Below, in pieces: positions 12,901-30,086 of a stretch of DNA of 64,000 nt. The stretch covers positions 868,001-932,000 of the forward strand of contig JAECYW010000019.1 in the NCBI GenBank assembly GCA_023014335.1, written 5' to 3'. The first letter of the stretch is position 1; the number at the start of each line of letters is the position of its first letter. This stretch comes from Galerina marginata. Lineage: Eukaryota; Basidiomycota; Agaricomycetes; Agaricales; Galerinaceae. Below the pieces are notes generated by a model. The model made no database searches. It was not told where the DNA came from and saw only the letters and a list, made by a program, of their open reading frames with translations. The translations under genes and the position numbers were made by a program.

Positions 12901-13979
12901 ATCACGCAATAAGTCTGACTGACATAAGGTCCAGCGAATTGGCCGCCCATATGCGACGAAGGAGAGTAGACCGGCTGAATAAGAACATGAGTCACGACCA
13001 AGGTTAGGTGGAAGGCCCACGAACTAGATAGAGCTGAATTTGACAAAGACTGGGCGAGACTGCATCATCGGACTCAAGTTCCAGACATCCTGTTCGTTGA
13101 GGGTCGCATATGTTCCCTGACAGGAGATTCAAAATAATAAACACCATGTTTGCAGAAAGAACTCACCCGCTGAACCAGAGGGTAGACCCATTGAAATGTA
13201 ATCCATCCCCACAACGTAGTGTAATCTTCCGGTGATATAGACTGGCCCTGAAAAAGAAATGAGCGAATGTATAAACGAACGTTCCCGGCTTACAATTTCC
13301 TTCGGATTAACTCTATTACTAGGCGAAGCCATGGGCATGGTCACGACTACAACCAGGAGCAAAACGACAGAAAGCAGATTGGCCACGAGACCGAAAAGGA
13401 TAAAGCTGGAAGGCAGAGGTGCAGCCAGCACAGTATGGTCGAATAGGACTCCGCCAAATTGCAGGATCGCAGAGGTGAGGAGAGTGAGGTAAAGCGAAAA
13501 TAAGTCGTATGGTGATGTGGCTGTTGGACGAACTATTGGACGGACGACGGTGTACAACCATGACAAAGCAACGAGGAAAGAGAAAATTGCTCTCCATACG
13601 TCTGTTGGATCGTTGTATAGACGATAGGATCCGACTGCTATCCAGGAAAAGCTTTGTGAAATGCCTACAAACACGAAAACAACTGTGCGCCAGAGCGGTA
13701 CGAAGTTGGATACTTCTAGCACAACCTCCGCGTCTTCACCGTCTAATGATTTGTCTCCTGCAACAGCAGTGATATCTATAGCTTCTGCTTCGTGAAGGGT
13801 TAAGTAGGTCCTGAAAGGCGTCCGCTATGGTCGCAAAGTACCCCTCGAATGGGTTGAGGTATTGGAATCGAGCAAATGCAGAGCGCGAAAACGAGTGCGG
13901 CAGGTAGAAATGCGCTCCATGAGGCCCGAACACATGAACTCCTGAAGTCCAATGGTCCGTAGTCTCCACAAACCCCCAT
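6997..13979 (-). CDS. ABCC (MRP/YOR1-like) full-size ABC transporter, copy 1
   Basis: Multidrug-resistance-type exporter of the ABCC subfamily, expected in the plasma or vacuolar membrane. ATG at 13979 ([12 protein letters not shown]), stop TAA at 6999-6997, with about two dozen short introns. Order: N-terminal membrane region, TMD1, NBD1 (Walker [12 protein letters not shown] near 10890, signature [16 protein letters not shown] near 10460, Walker [12 protein letters not shown] with the Asp usual at the degenerate ABCC site 1, H-loop VTHH), TMD2, then NBD2 (Walker A GRTGSGKST near 8120, signature [15 protein letters not shown] near 7450, Walker [12 protein letters not shown]-loop VAHRL). The Q-loop glutamine sits in a 15-nt exon at 7875-7889. 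Apparent one-base breaks lie near 13,855, 13,803 and 12,170; the rest of the gene is in good order. Its partner copy starts at 19576 on the other strand. Confidence 0.85.
7875..7889 (-). other. 15-nt microexon (Thr-Phe-Ile-Pro-Gln) of ABC copy 1
   Basis: Flanked on the reverse strand by AG (7891-7890) and GTAAGT (from 7874). Inclusion joins the upstream exon, which ends with a GC donor (gcaag), to the exon starting [17 protein letters not shown] in frame. It supplies the conserved Q-loop glutamine of NBD2, so skipping would damage the ATPase. The second transporter has the same microexon at 25650-25664. Confidence 0.7.
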
Positions 13980-14451
13980 ATGCCGCCAAATGTCGCGTCG
14001 AAGGAAACTTTTAGTGTTGTGGTAAGAGGCAACCCTAAACGGCTTATCAAATTTTAATAAACAATACCTAACCGATAAGATAAGCCAGGAAAAAATAATA
14101 ATAAGAAATTGAACTCCAACTCTCGTCCTCTCTTGCAATTGTTTTGAAAGTTGTATTCTTCGATTTCTTGCAGTATACCTCCATTAAAAGCCCCGCAGAG
14201 ATATTTAAGCCGATTTTACTGATTCCTGCGATGTCAGGCGGGTGTCCAACTTTCTTCCAATACTCTGCCAGTGGCCACTCCATCGTCTCCAAGTTGAATT
14301 CCCTTATGAAAAACGTCAAGGACAATTGTATCTTGAAATTACGCTTCATACAGTACTATAGCTACTTGTAGTCCCGACTGGACTGTCTCTGCCAGTGTGG
14401 GTCCAGGCTTCATCGGATTCGCAGCCCGCCATCCCAGTTAGCCGGGCATAT
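13980..14451. other. Gap between ABC copy 1 start and A1 3' end
   Basis: Holds an open reverse-strand stretch (14349-14068, with EFNLETMEWPLAEYWKK) that I cannot assign; it could be a relic. The duplicated A1 segment ends at about 14481, so this piece is unique to this locus. Confidence 0.3.
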
Positions 14452-16407
14452 TCAACGACACACCGCTTCCTGCGGATACACGGTAGCTCCCCCTTCAACT
14501 TCTCCAGTGATAAGTGGGAACCACTGCTGCCACCGATTAGAGGGCTTGTACTCCTGAAACTCGTCGTGGAGTTTATCGACGTCGACCGCAAATTCTCCCC
14601 TCGCGTGATTCCTACTCCACCAACTTCCCATGCCAGACTGTTTCGCGACTATATCCAGCTCCATCATGAACACGCCCCCGTATTCAACAACAGCAGCGAC
14701 ACAGAAGTGCGGCGGAATCCCCGACATGGCGCTCGCGTTCTCAGTCGACGGTCCATTCCGCAGAGTCGCGCCAGTGCCCACGTACAGATCCTGTAAAGAA
14801 CATAGCTCGCGAGAGCGTTTTCGCCATTTTCCACTCTGTATTGACCTCTGGACCTACAGCGACGCCTGCAAAGTTAAACTGGGCTGGAATAGTGACGCCA
14901 AATTTCCGATGGTGGCGCTCCTCGTTTTTAGGCGCCGATACTCTGTTTGGGAGCAACGTCGATCACCCGAGGCGACATTGGGGCACCACGGATAGGTCCT
15001 AAATTTCCACTTGATCCGCATCGACGTGAACCGACGAGTGGAAGAAGGGTGACACTGGAATTGAAGAATCAGGAGACACTTGTTTTTCTCCTAGGACCTG
15101 CACTGTTGCCAATGATGCGGACATGTATGAAGATGAAGAAAGTTCTTCGCTGATAATCACACTCGTGCTGTTTGACCTGGCTGGCGTCGGGCGATGACCG
15201 GGTTCTGGGAAATTCCGCCAATCTCCAGGAGCTGGGCTGCTAATCCTGGATCCTTCAATGGGATCCACTTGCTGGTCGGGCAAGTACTTCGCGCTTGGAC
15301 GACTTAATGCCACTGATGGTGGCGGACCTTCGGGTGCAGGATATTGATGGATAGGCCGGAAGGCGCGAGCATCTTTGCGTCATTGAATAACTTAGGGTAT
15401 CGGTCTTGCACGATACCGATCTGGTGTTGATTAATTTCGGAAAGACATCTTCCAAAGTCTGATTCTTACCTCATTGACATACGCCGCGTACTTTTTTCTG
15501 TGGTCCTTCCATCGTGCTTCGATGGCCATCATGTGCAATTTGTCGTTTTTCATGACGGTTCTCCCCCGACTAATTTGCGAGCTTGTCTCCATAGCCATCA
15601 GGATTCCACCACGCGACGAATTTGGAAAGCATGGCACTAAACTCCTCGAGGTCTTGAATGCCTCTTGCTAGTTCAGACTTTGCTTCCGTAAACGGTCTCT
15701 GGATAACATTGACTGAAATTTGGATCGATCTATTGGCCATATTCTGGGGAAATGATAAAGAAGGCTTACGGAAACCATTAGAAACCTCGCTATACTCGAT
15801 CTTCGCTTCTTGATCCTCGGCCTTCATCTTTGACAATAACTGTATGGCATTTATGTAAGAGTTCAATATTGCGGAACAATTTAATGAAATGACCCACATC
15901 TTCAATCGTAGTTCGGACATTGACGAAACCTTTCATAGCTTCTTTAGCCTTTGCCAGGCCTTTCTGTGCTAGCTCCTTGATACCTTCGAGGAATTCTTGC
16001 CTTTCCTCGTCGGTCGTCTGAGGAATGAATTCCACGAGCGTCAACGCATCTTCAGTTATCGCAAATCCCATATTTGCAGCACCGACACTGAAATCTATGG
16101 CCTGAGCGTAAACAAGAGCTTGGTTATGTATATCTTTTGCGACCACTAGCTCGGACCTGGTGGGTTTGCAATGGGGTGAGTATCTACGACTTAAAACGTG
16201 TTTAAGGGACGGCGCTTACACATTTTGCATTTGACACCAGGGCATAATGATTTGCAGGGCCTTTTCCGTGCTCCGCGCCAGAGCGACCGTGTCTAAATCC
16301 CGTGGCGACTCTAGGAATGCAAGTACCTGATCCATCGCGGGTGGAGTCTCGTTGAGGACGTTGAGCAACGATTTAGGGATCAAGAAAGCTGACTCCGCGA
16401 TGGACAT
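14452..16407 (-). CDS. A1: helix-rich protein with C-terminal unknown domain, copy 1
   Basis: ATG at 16407 opens MSIAESAFLIPKSLL. Exon 1 ends in QNV with a GT donor just after 16217; exon 2 resumes SELVVAKDIHNQALVYAQA. The first 280 residues are strongly helical and amphipathic (EERQEFLEGIKELAQKGLAK, MAIEARWKDHRKKYAAYVNE) with one apolar stretch. A Ser/Pro-rich linker (ARSNSTSVIISEE) follows, then a globular part with IPPHFCVAAVVEYGGVFMMEL and WWSRNHARGEFAVDVDKLHDE. I do not recognise the family; the helical part recalls alpha-helical pore-forming bundle proteins of the Xax type, a weak inference. Frame changes near 15,005 and 14,930 mean the two halves join only if a base is skipped. Neighbour B has the same strand and helical character. 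The whole gene and its upstream 260 bp recur at 48.6-50.7 kb. Confidence 0.55.
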
Positions 16408-16670
16408 TCTGGCAATTTCTCTTACCAGCCACGCGTTTGAAGCGAGGACTGCTCCTCAGTCACGTTTAGAACTCTTGTGTTGTTACGAGATATCTTTGTC
16501 GTTGGCAAATTGATGTGATCATGATAAGATTTTTGCATTTCACATTGCAATGACTATTTACCGAAGAATCCTGTTAAGTTGTATATTACGTCGTGTAGTG
16601 AAGTAGTAGAACCATAATCGTTCATAAAGGTGTCAATAAATTATGGTATCGTCGTTAGTCAAAAAACGTA
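14481..16670 (-). repeat. Segmental duplication, copy 1 (contains A1)
   Basis: This segment on the reverse strand matches 48617-50688 on the forward strand nearly base for base over coding, intron and about 260 bp of upstream non-coding sequence. Similarity stops sharply in gggggagctaccg at the 3' side (14481 here, 50688 there). The presence of introns and upstream DNA shows copying at the DNA level, not through RNA. Confidence 0.85.
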
Positions 16671-16918
16671 TCAGCTATGTAGAAAAGGAACAGCATAAAA
16701 CAGTATTTACTCTATCATACTCTGTCCATACCGAAAAGACTATTTGTGCAAACCAAAAAAACTCAGGAACCTGTCCAACATCCTAGAGAAAGAGGAATGA
16801 TCTGATTTGATATGGTCCGTCCTTTGGGATCCGACCGTTAGAGGGGGCTGGGGCCGGCTCTGGCTGTTTCGCAGCTTGGTAAGAAGGGTGCGTATGCCTC
16901 CGTGTAGCCATGGGATTC
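16408..16918. other. Gap between B and A1
   Basis: The 260 bp next to A1 are the duplicated A1 upstream region and probably carry its promoter. The rest (to 16918) shows no gene. Confidence 0.35.
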
Positions 16919-18040
16919 TTATTTAACGGGGTAATGGACGGATCCACAGACATCGCAGTCTGCAGATTGCGATATCGAGCTGCTAGTTTGAAGAATGGCG
17001 GCCTGATATCTGACCCAGAGTTCGACCGTCGCCTTCGTCTCGTCGCCAGGTGAAGGGAAATTGCTTTGGCGATTTACCACCAATGTGAGGAAGGTGGCAT
17101 GGTTGTCCCAGAACGCGAGGAGGTCTCGCAAGGAAGACTGGATATCTTCTAGTGCAGCAAACAATGCGAGGACGGAGGTTTCAGGATGTGGGACTGCGTC
17201 ATGACTTGCGACGGACGATGGCCGTGAACCTAAGGCCACGATCAATAAACCTACTATGGCGGAAAAATGAAATGACCATACCATTTCTTTTTTTGACCAT
17301 CAAGTAGCCAGTCAAAATCGACTGCTGAGGCCTGAATTCTTCCAAATTCCTATCGTATGCTTTTGTGATCGCCTGAAGATCCCGTAGCACGCCTTTGCCA
17401 GACGTTTGACATCTTTTTGCAGAAATGAAACGATCATTTGGTGCACGCTGACAGGACGTGGCGAAGTCAACCGCATGCCTGTAGGCACCCTGAAGGACTT
17501 GTCGAAGACTTTCACATTCTGTCCTGAATACGCCTTTCGTCTGCCTGAATCGCTCGATCTCGGCCTTCTGCACTTTCGTGCTGACCAACAAGGCTTTATG
17601 TACATCGTAGAATGCCCCCATGACCCTCTGGACGTTTTCAGCGAGCGAACACAAAGGCCTTTCGAGTCCCAGTGGATTCTGTAATATGATCGGTTTATCA
17701 ATGGGTGATAGAAAATAGATTCGCTTGTAGAAGTCAACGTACGACGATGCCTAGAACATTCTTGCGAGCTAGAACCACGGCGGTTCCGAGGTGCGATGTC
17801 TGCTGCGCGTCTGTTGTAGCCATTCTAAAGCATTCATCAGAATTTTTGTGGTCGTTGGTAGAAGAATCGATACCGACAATACTGACACGGAATTTTGGTG
17901 AGCAGGTGGCTATTGGTGCGACAGCAGCTGGAATGGAATAGAAAAAGGGTCCTACTGACGAAAATACAGGCTTTTAAGTCCACTTCCAACAAGTTTGCGT
18001 ACTGCCTCCAGACGTTGTTCGACCACGAGGCTTGAGCCAT
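16919..18040 (-). CDS. B: second helix-rich protein, upstream partner of A1
   Basis: ATG at 18040 opens MAQASWSNNVWRQYANLL. Four exons are likely: to about 17996; about 17947-17751 (ATCSPKFRVSIVGIDSS, HLGTAVVLARKNVLG); about 17680-17290 (GLERPLCSLAENVQRVMGAF, KVQKAEIERFRQTKGVF, GKGVLRDLQAITKAYDRN); and about 17238-16919 (SVLALFAALEDIQSSLRDLL, then a Cys pair near the end), stop at 16919-16921. The join of exons 1 and 2 needs one base to be skipped. Predicted mostly long amphipathic helices with heptad-like spacing. No family recognised. It lies 5' of A1 on the same strand with about 510 bp between, so the two may be co-regulated or act as a two-part system; that is inference from position and fold type only. 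Confidence 0.5.
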
Positions 18041-19575
18041 TTTTGTAGACACGAGGAAACACTAAGTGTGAAGCAGGAGACTGATGCAAGCTGCCGGTTT
18101 CCTCCATGAACCCTAGTAAATCGATTCAACTGACTCTGTTCTTATCTCGAAGGTCATTCATGATGCAAAGGGTTACGGTGATGGTATAAAGACATCAAAA
18201 TGTCCTCGGGACGGACCGGAACAAAATTTCGACTTTCCGGCTTCCGTGCATCCATATTGCATCCATATACCATATTCCAATGCCTGATTACTGATCCTTA
18301 CTGAAACCCAACCGCAAGCCTGCGCCGGCTTTGGTTTGCCTGAATATGGCGGCAGAAAGTCGAGCAGGAATTCAAAGAAGTGCCTCATGCTGATTCGACG
18401 CCTTCATACAATGATAGTGTGTCGACCTGCAGTTTCATTTCTTCATAAAGTGACGACGCCTCCAGCTTTCTCGCATTTTCGCCCTGCAGCCTTAGGAAGG
18501 TAGTCAACCGAAAAAAGATTTGCCCACACCAGTGCAGATCTGCCCTCCGGTACTATGGACTTGGAATAACGTGCAAGATTCCTGATGTGTTTGAATTTGC
18601 TTGAAGTTGGATCCCGGTACTTTCGACTGCACGAAGTCGAAATGACACATACCTCAGCCTCTCAGCCTCGATTTATTGCCTCCAAAAGCTGGCAAGCGAT
18701 GTCCATTCACCTCTATATTACCACAGGCCATGTCGGACGAGATATTATTGAGCCACAAACCGATTACGAGTCGCTTTCAGACTGGCGGGGCAACACACAC
18801 GAAGTTAGATTTGATCATTCATCGGCTTCTCAAGGTACGGCGTCAAGAAATCTGGTGAATTTTCTCCTATATTCTACCTTACAAGTCGTACTATCTAGGG
18901 GTTTTCGGGCAGAGGTTGGACCCTCGGCTGTGGAGAATGAGTACCATTAAGGTATACACTTAACGCTTATGCAGAATGGTGGAACCATATAAACTATGGG
19001 TAACTCGACCGAGGTCAGGCTCGATGTCATGTTGTGCTCATTGTGTACACTGCGCATGCAAACGATTACTGGAACTCGGAATTCATACAGGATACATGCT
19101 ACGGTGGTCCAACCTTAAAATCAGGCTCCTAACTGATTTACTCCTGTATTACAGGCTGGATGAGTAGGTTGGTTATGTAACCCACTACTCAAGTATATTC
19201 GCGTTGGACTCCCATTTTCTCTTGAGTAAGACGTCTAAAGTTGAGTCGGACAACCTTCATGACTTGCTAATTTTAGGGCAGTCTAAGTATAGCCTCGTAT
19301 CAATTACTCCAGTCTGCACATCTCCTTCGGGCCACGTTTTACACGGCTGTGGTTGGATGCGGTTGAACGAGACTTAAAAATAGATGCGAACACCTGCTCA
19401 AAACCACAAACGTTATCCGCCGTTCGTGATGGACGGTGATGCCGACCGTGTGGCTCACTTGTCACTGCCGTTCACGGCGACGAACACATCAACCGGCGAC
19501 CTATAAAAACAGGATACATATTGCGCGCAATCACCCCCCACCTTATTCTTCCCACCCCAGCGACCAGCCCACGGT
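18041..19575. other. Non-coding stretch between B and ABC copy 2
   Basis: A 1.5-kb divergent intergenic region. Short open frames exist (for example 18585-18950 forward) but none shows conserved domains, membrane pattern or splice structure. It must contain the promoters of B (reverse) and ABC copy 2 (forward). Confidence 0.4.
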
Positions 19576-26460
<6,885 letters not shown>

Positions 26461-26786
26461 GGGCTGTTAGACAAAGGCTCCCTGTTAATCTCACATTTAC
26501 CCTGCCTATAATTCTCCTGTGTTCTGATTGTTTCTCTGACCCAAAGCTTGACATTTTTATGAGCAACATCTGAAGTACTGTTGGGCTCTTACGAGAAGAA
26601 GACCCGGTCTTAGAAAGAAATAGAGGTATATGTTTGATTTTAGATGCTCAATTGGACTGAATGGCGGTGCATTTGTGATTCCAGTAGCAAACCATAACCA
26701 TACAAAAATTTAAGTGTCAGGGAAGCTTTAACTACCGATTTCCAAGCCTAAATCTTGCGTCATTTTCAATATTCATCGGAAAATGT
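26461..26786. other. Gap between ABC copy 2 and hydrophobin 1 (converging 3' ends)
   Basis: Only 3' untranslated sequence of the two converging genes is expected here; no other feature seen. Confidence 0.35.
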
Positions 26787-27244
26787 TTAAAGGCTGAGGT
26801 TGACTGGGGTGCAGCCAAGAGCAACGACTCCCTCTGCAAAAAAAAGTAGTAAGTATCATAAACTCAACAATGGAAACCCCCGAGGAAGGAAAATAATGCA
26901 GCGATCGCTTACTGAAGGAGTTGTTCGTGCAGCAGACAGGTTGGGCAGAGCTATCGATACGGAATCAGTAACATTGCAATGAGGGCGAGAGTAAATTGTC
27001 GTACCAAGAGTCGCCTCCAGCACCGATTACGGTGATGGGGGTGCAGGTGACACCAATGAGAGCATTGACGTCCTGGAACAACGATGCCCAAGAGACCGAG
27101 GAGCTTGGAGATGGAAGCATCCTTGGCAGTGCCAGTGGAGTCGCAGCACTGGAGGTCACCGGTGTTGCACTGGCTGGCTGGGCTTCCTGTGGCGGCAGCA
27201 AGGGTAGCTCCAAGAGCGACGGCAGCGAGAACTTTGAATTGCAT
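26787..27244 (-). CDS. Class I hydrophobin 1
   Basis: Small secreted amphipathic protein that self-assembles at air-water interfaces and coats hyphae or fruiting bodies. ATG at 27244, TAA at 26789-26787. Signal peptide MQFKVLAAVALGATLAAA. Eight cysteines in hydrophobin order: SQCNTGDLQCCDS (Cys 1-3), GVTCTPI (4), a spliced CSAQPVCCTNN (5-7), GCTPVNLSL at the C-terminus (8). Introns lie after the TG of GACTCTTG and after TCCTTCA. One extra base near 27071-27080 (gttgttccagg) shifts the frame between GLLGIVV and QDVNALIGVTC; hydrophobin 2 is continuous there. Length about 108 residues, normal for class I. Confidence 0.85.
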
Positions 27245-28364
27245 GTTTGAGTAGCTGATTATTGAACTGAGGAGGTTCTTCGAATGAGGAATTGACCCAG
27301 ATTTCAGGTGGCTTTTATAGACGCCTAGGCTAATGTTTAGATATGTTTTGGATATGTTTTTTCTTTGCTGTAGCGCATGTGCGCTTGTCCACGTCTCTTT
27401 CGTCGCGACTGAAGTCATACTCGAGTAATCGAAGAACAAAAGATAACTGGGCAATCTTCCCATGCCGAAGTGGAGTAAAAGCAATTCAGTGGAGCGTAAG
27501 CCTCGTTGAAAGAGCGAGTAAGTCGGTCGTTGTGGTGAGGAAGATAGAGCAAGTCAAGAAGTCGGCAGTTGGTTGGCAGGTTCACGATGATGTGGGTGAT
27601 CTTCACGATGCATAGGTCAGCCTCTGCGTCATTCTTGTAATTGGCGGAGCCGATAGAGCTGTGGATTGACGTATGTTGGACGCAGGATCCGAGAGTACTC
27701 GGGACAGCGTGGCAGTTTGTTGAATTCCGTTCGCCAAAGTTGTGGCAGCTCAAAGTCCGGTCGATTGTCAGCGCTAATAAAAATTGTGGTGAGGCAGACG
27801 TTGTAATTTTTTGAGTTTAGAGCCTCGTAAAATAACCGAACCTTTCCCACTTGGAGCGTCAGAATTGAGAGATCCTCGGTGTTCTGCCAGGAGTCCAATT
27901 TGTCTGAACTATGAGTACGACAAAAGAAATGATTCCATCCATGGTCAAAGTGAGAATGCAAAATGATAGGTATGGAGTACCTTGGATACAGGTACTTTTG
28001 GTTGGATAGGCGTCGGACGCCTTGAGCTTTCATTCCCAGCTTATACTGTTTTTGAGCTGGACAGTTCACGTGTATATGAGTTTGGACAAAGCATTGTAGA
28101 ACCAACCCAGATATTATTCATTATTTTGATTTGTTTCGCTCAAGTGAATCTTTTGTTCGAAAGGTTCAATTCAGAAATCTATGGCGCTTGTAATAATTGA
28201 CACAGTTTCTTTTTTACTTAGAAAAGAAGGCTTAGGCGATTTCAAATGCCGCGAGGCGTTGGATTTTGTTATTCTAGGTCGCAGTTGTACAGCAAACATC
28301 AGTCAGGATGCCCTAAGTTCTAATAACCGACTTCCAACCCTTTCGACACAGTTGGGGACCACAT
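27245..28364. other. Spacer between the two hydrophobin genes
   Basis: Promoter region of hydrophobin 1 and 3' flank of hydrophobin 2. No further gene supported; open frames here are not conserved between the two duplicated units, which argues against coding. Confidence 0.45.
27312..27319 (-). promoter_or_regulatory. TATA box of hydrophobin 1
   Basis: Reverse-strand TATAAAAG, 68 nt before the ATG, at the same spacing as in hydrophobin 2 (28890-28897). Confidence 0.6.
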
Positions 28365-28821
28365 TTAAAGGGAGAGGTTGACTGGGGCTGCAGCCAAGAG
28401 CAACGACACCGTCTGTAAAATGTGGGTCAGTATTGTGCGCATAATGACGTTGTACCCCAAGGAAGGAAAAGATTGCAGCAATTGCTTACGGAAAGAGTTG
28501 TTGGTGCAGCAGACGGGTTGAGCAGAGCTATCAACATAAAAATCAGCAACGGTAAATTAACGGTGAGGTTAAATGGTCGTACCAAGTGTTGGTTCCTGTA
28601 CCGATGACGGTGATTGGGGTGCAGGTGACACCGACGAGACCCGTGATGCCTTGGGCATCAATGCCCAAGAGACCGAGAATCGAGGCGATGGCAGTATCGG
28701 TGGCACTGCCTGTGGAGTCACAGCACTGGAGTTGGTTGGTGTTGCATTGGCTGGCGGGGCTTCCTGTGGCAGCAGCAAGGGTAGCACCGAGCGCGAGGGT
28801 GGCGAGGACTTTGAATTGCAT
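28365..28821 (-). CDS. Class I hydrophobin 2
   Basis: Tandem paralogue of hydrophobin 1. ATG at 28821 (MQFKVLATLALGATLAAA signal peptide), predicted TAA at 28367-28365. Cysteine pattern SQCNTNQLQCCDS, GVTCTPI, then after an intron CSAQPVCCTNN, then after a second intron GC near the end. In the last exon one extra G (tgcagcccc near 28388, against tgcacccc in hydrophobin 1) moves the frame so that the PVNLSL end and the shared TAA are missed; read as is, the protein would run on past this point. Both introns sit at the same places as in hydrophobin 1. Confidence 0.82.
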
Positions 28822-30086
28822 GTTTGAGTAGCTGATTTGCTGAACTGAGGAGATTGTTCGAGTGAGGAATTGACCCAAATTGCAGGGGGCTTTTATACAT
28901 ATTGCGGCTGACATTTGGATATGTTTATTCACTGCTGTACGCGGTCGCCCCTGTCGTCTTCGCCGATTGAAGCGATATTCGAGTAAGTGAGAGGACAAAA
29001 GATATCAAGGCAATTGGTGGCATCCCATGTCGAAGTGGAGTGGAAGCAACAGTCTGAGCATCTCGTTGAGGCGAGTAAGTCGGCGGTCGTGGTGGTGCAC
29101 TGGTTGGAGCTCCTAATGAAGTTATCAGGTTCAAGACAATGTGGGTCGGGACGATCATGAGTAGGTAAACCTCTGCGTCATCCTTCAATTAGAGAGCGTG
29201 CAAACGACGTGGGCTCCGAAAGTATGCAGACAGCGTGGAAGTTTGCTGAATTCCGATGGTAGAAGTCCGGTGAGATAGAATATTATGGGTAACGGAGAAG
29301 TCGTAGTTCTTCTGAATATAGAACATCGTCAAGACAGATTTCCTCCCACTTGGAGCATTAGGGCAACATCAAAAGTGAAATATCCTCGGTGTTCAGCCAA
29401 CATCCGAACTTGGCACCAACTTGAAAATACGAAGGTATCACAGTTTTATTGAGCAGCACACGCGCAGGTCCTAAGCTGAGTATACAGGGAGTTAGAATCC
29501 AGAGCGTTTGAGTCGATTCCAGCAGCCATACTAGTCATTAATCTGGTGATGAGATGTTCGATGGTTCACCGTTCAATTCTGACGAAGAACATATTTAATA
29601 TTTTGACTTGTTTTGCTCGAGGACATGGTTACAAATCATTTCCCATCCGCCGGACTTCTCAAGCATTGTGGACGTGAGAATTAGCTTGAGCTCGACGTTG
29701 TCCTCGACGTCATGGTCATTCCCTTATCTTCCTTTGACAATGACAACGTCGGACCTCTTCAAACTGTATCCACGGGTCATGCGAGGTTTTTGAAGGCCAA
29801 CAATGGTCAACTTTCACAAGCTTATCTTGATGGCTTTGACACAATCTCGGATCCTACAGTAAACTGTAAACCTTCACTCGGCGTTCGCACTTCCCAAGGT
29901 TGGTCATCGCTGGTGGCATGTTCTTCAAGTTGAACTTGTGGACCTGTCCGTTGTAACATCGACACCACTTGGTCATTCTCGGAGCACCGGCGCGAACCTC
30001 ACCGAGTTGACTGAAAAAAAGAACTAAGTAGGGCTACTGTAAGGCGAAGTGGATTTGGTGTCGATGAAATTTTCAAATTAACAGTC
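28822..30086. other. Upstream region of hydrophobin 2 to rvt 3' end
   Basis: Left two thirds are duplicated hydrophobin upstream DNA. From about 29620 to 30086 I see no supported gene; an open frame at 29712-29933 has no recognisable features. Confidence 0.35.
28890..28897 (-). promoter_or_regulatory. TATA box of hydrophobin 2
   Basis: Reverse-strand TATAAAAG, 69 nt before the ATG; conserved in position with the box of hydrophobin 1. Confidence 0.6.

Larger units (their letters stand above)
26787..28150. repeat. Tandem duplication unit 1 (hydrophobin 1 plus upstream DNA)
   Basis: Gene and upstream sequence match unit 2 at about 28365-29620 over their lengths, including non-coding landmarks: gaggaattgaccca near the TATA box, gtcgaagtggag-like text at 27467 versus 29029, cagcctctgcgtcat-like text at 27620 versus 29168. 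Unit length is about 1.57 kb head to tail; the outer limits are approximate. Confidence 0.65.
28365..29620. repeat. Tandem duplication unit 2 (hydrophobin 2 plus upstream DNA)
   Basis: Second copy of the segment at 26787-28150. Similarity is high in exons and TATA region and patchier, with indels, upstream, fading around the ttgacttgttttgctcgagg text near 29600 (compare 28120-28145). Confidence 0.6.
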
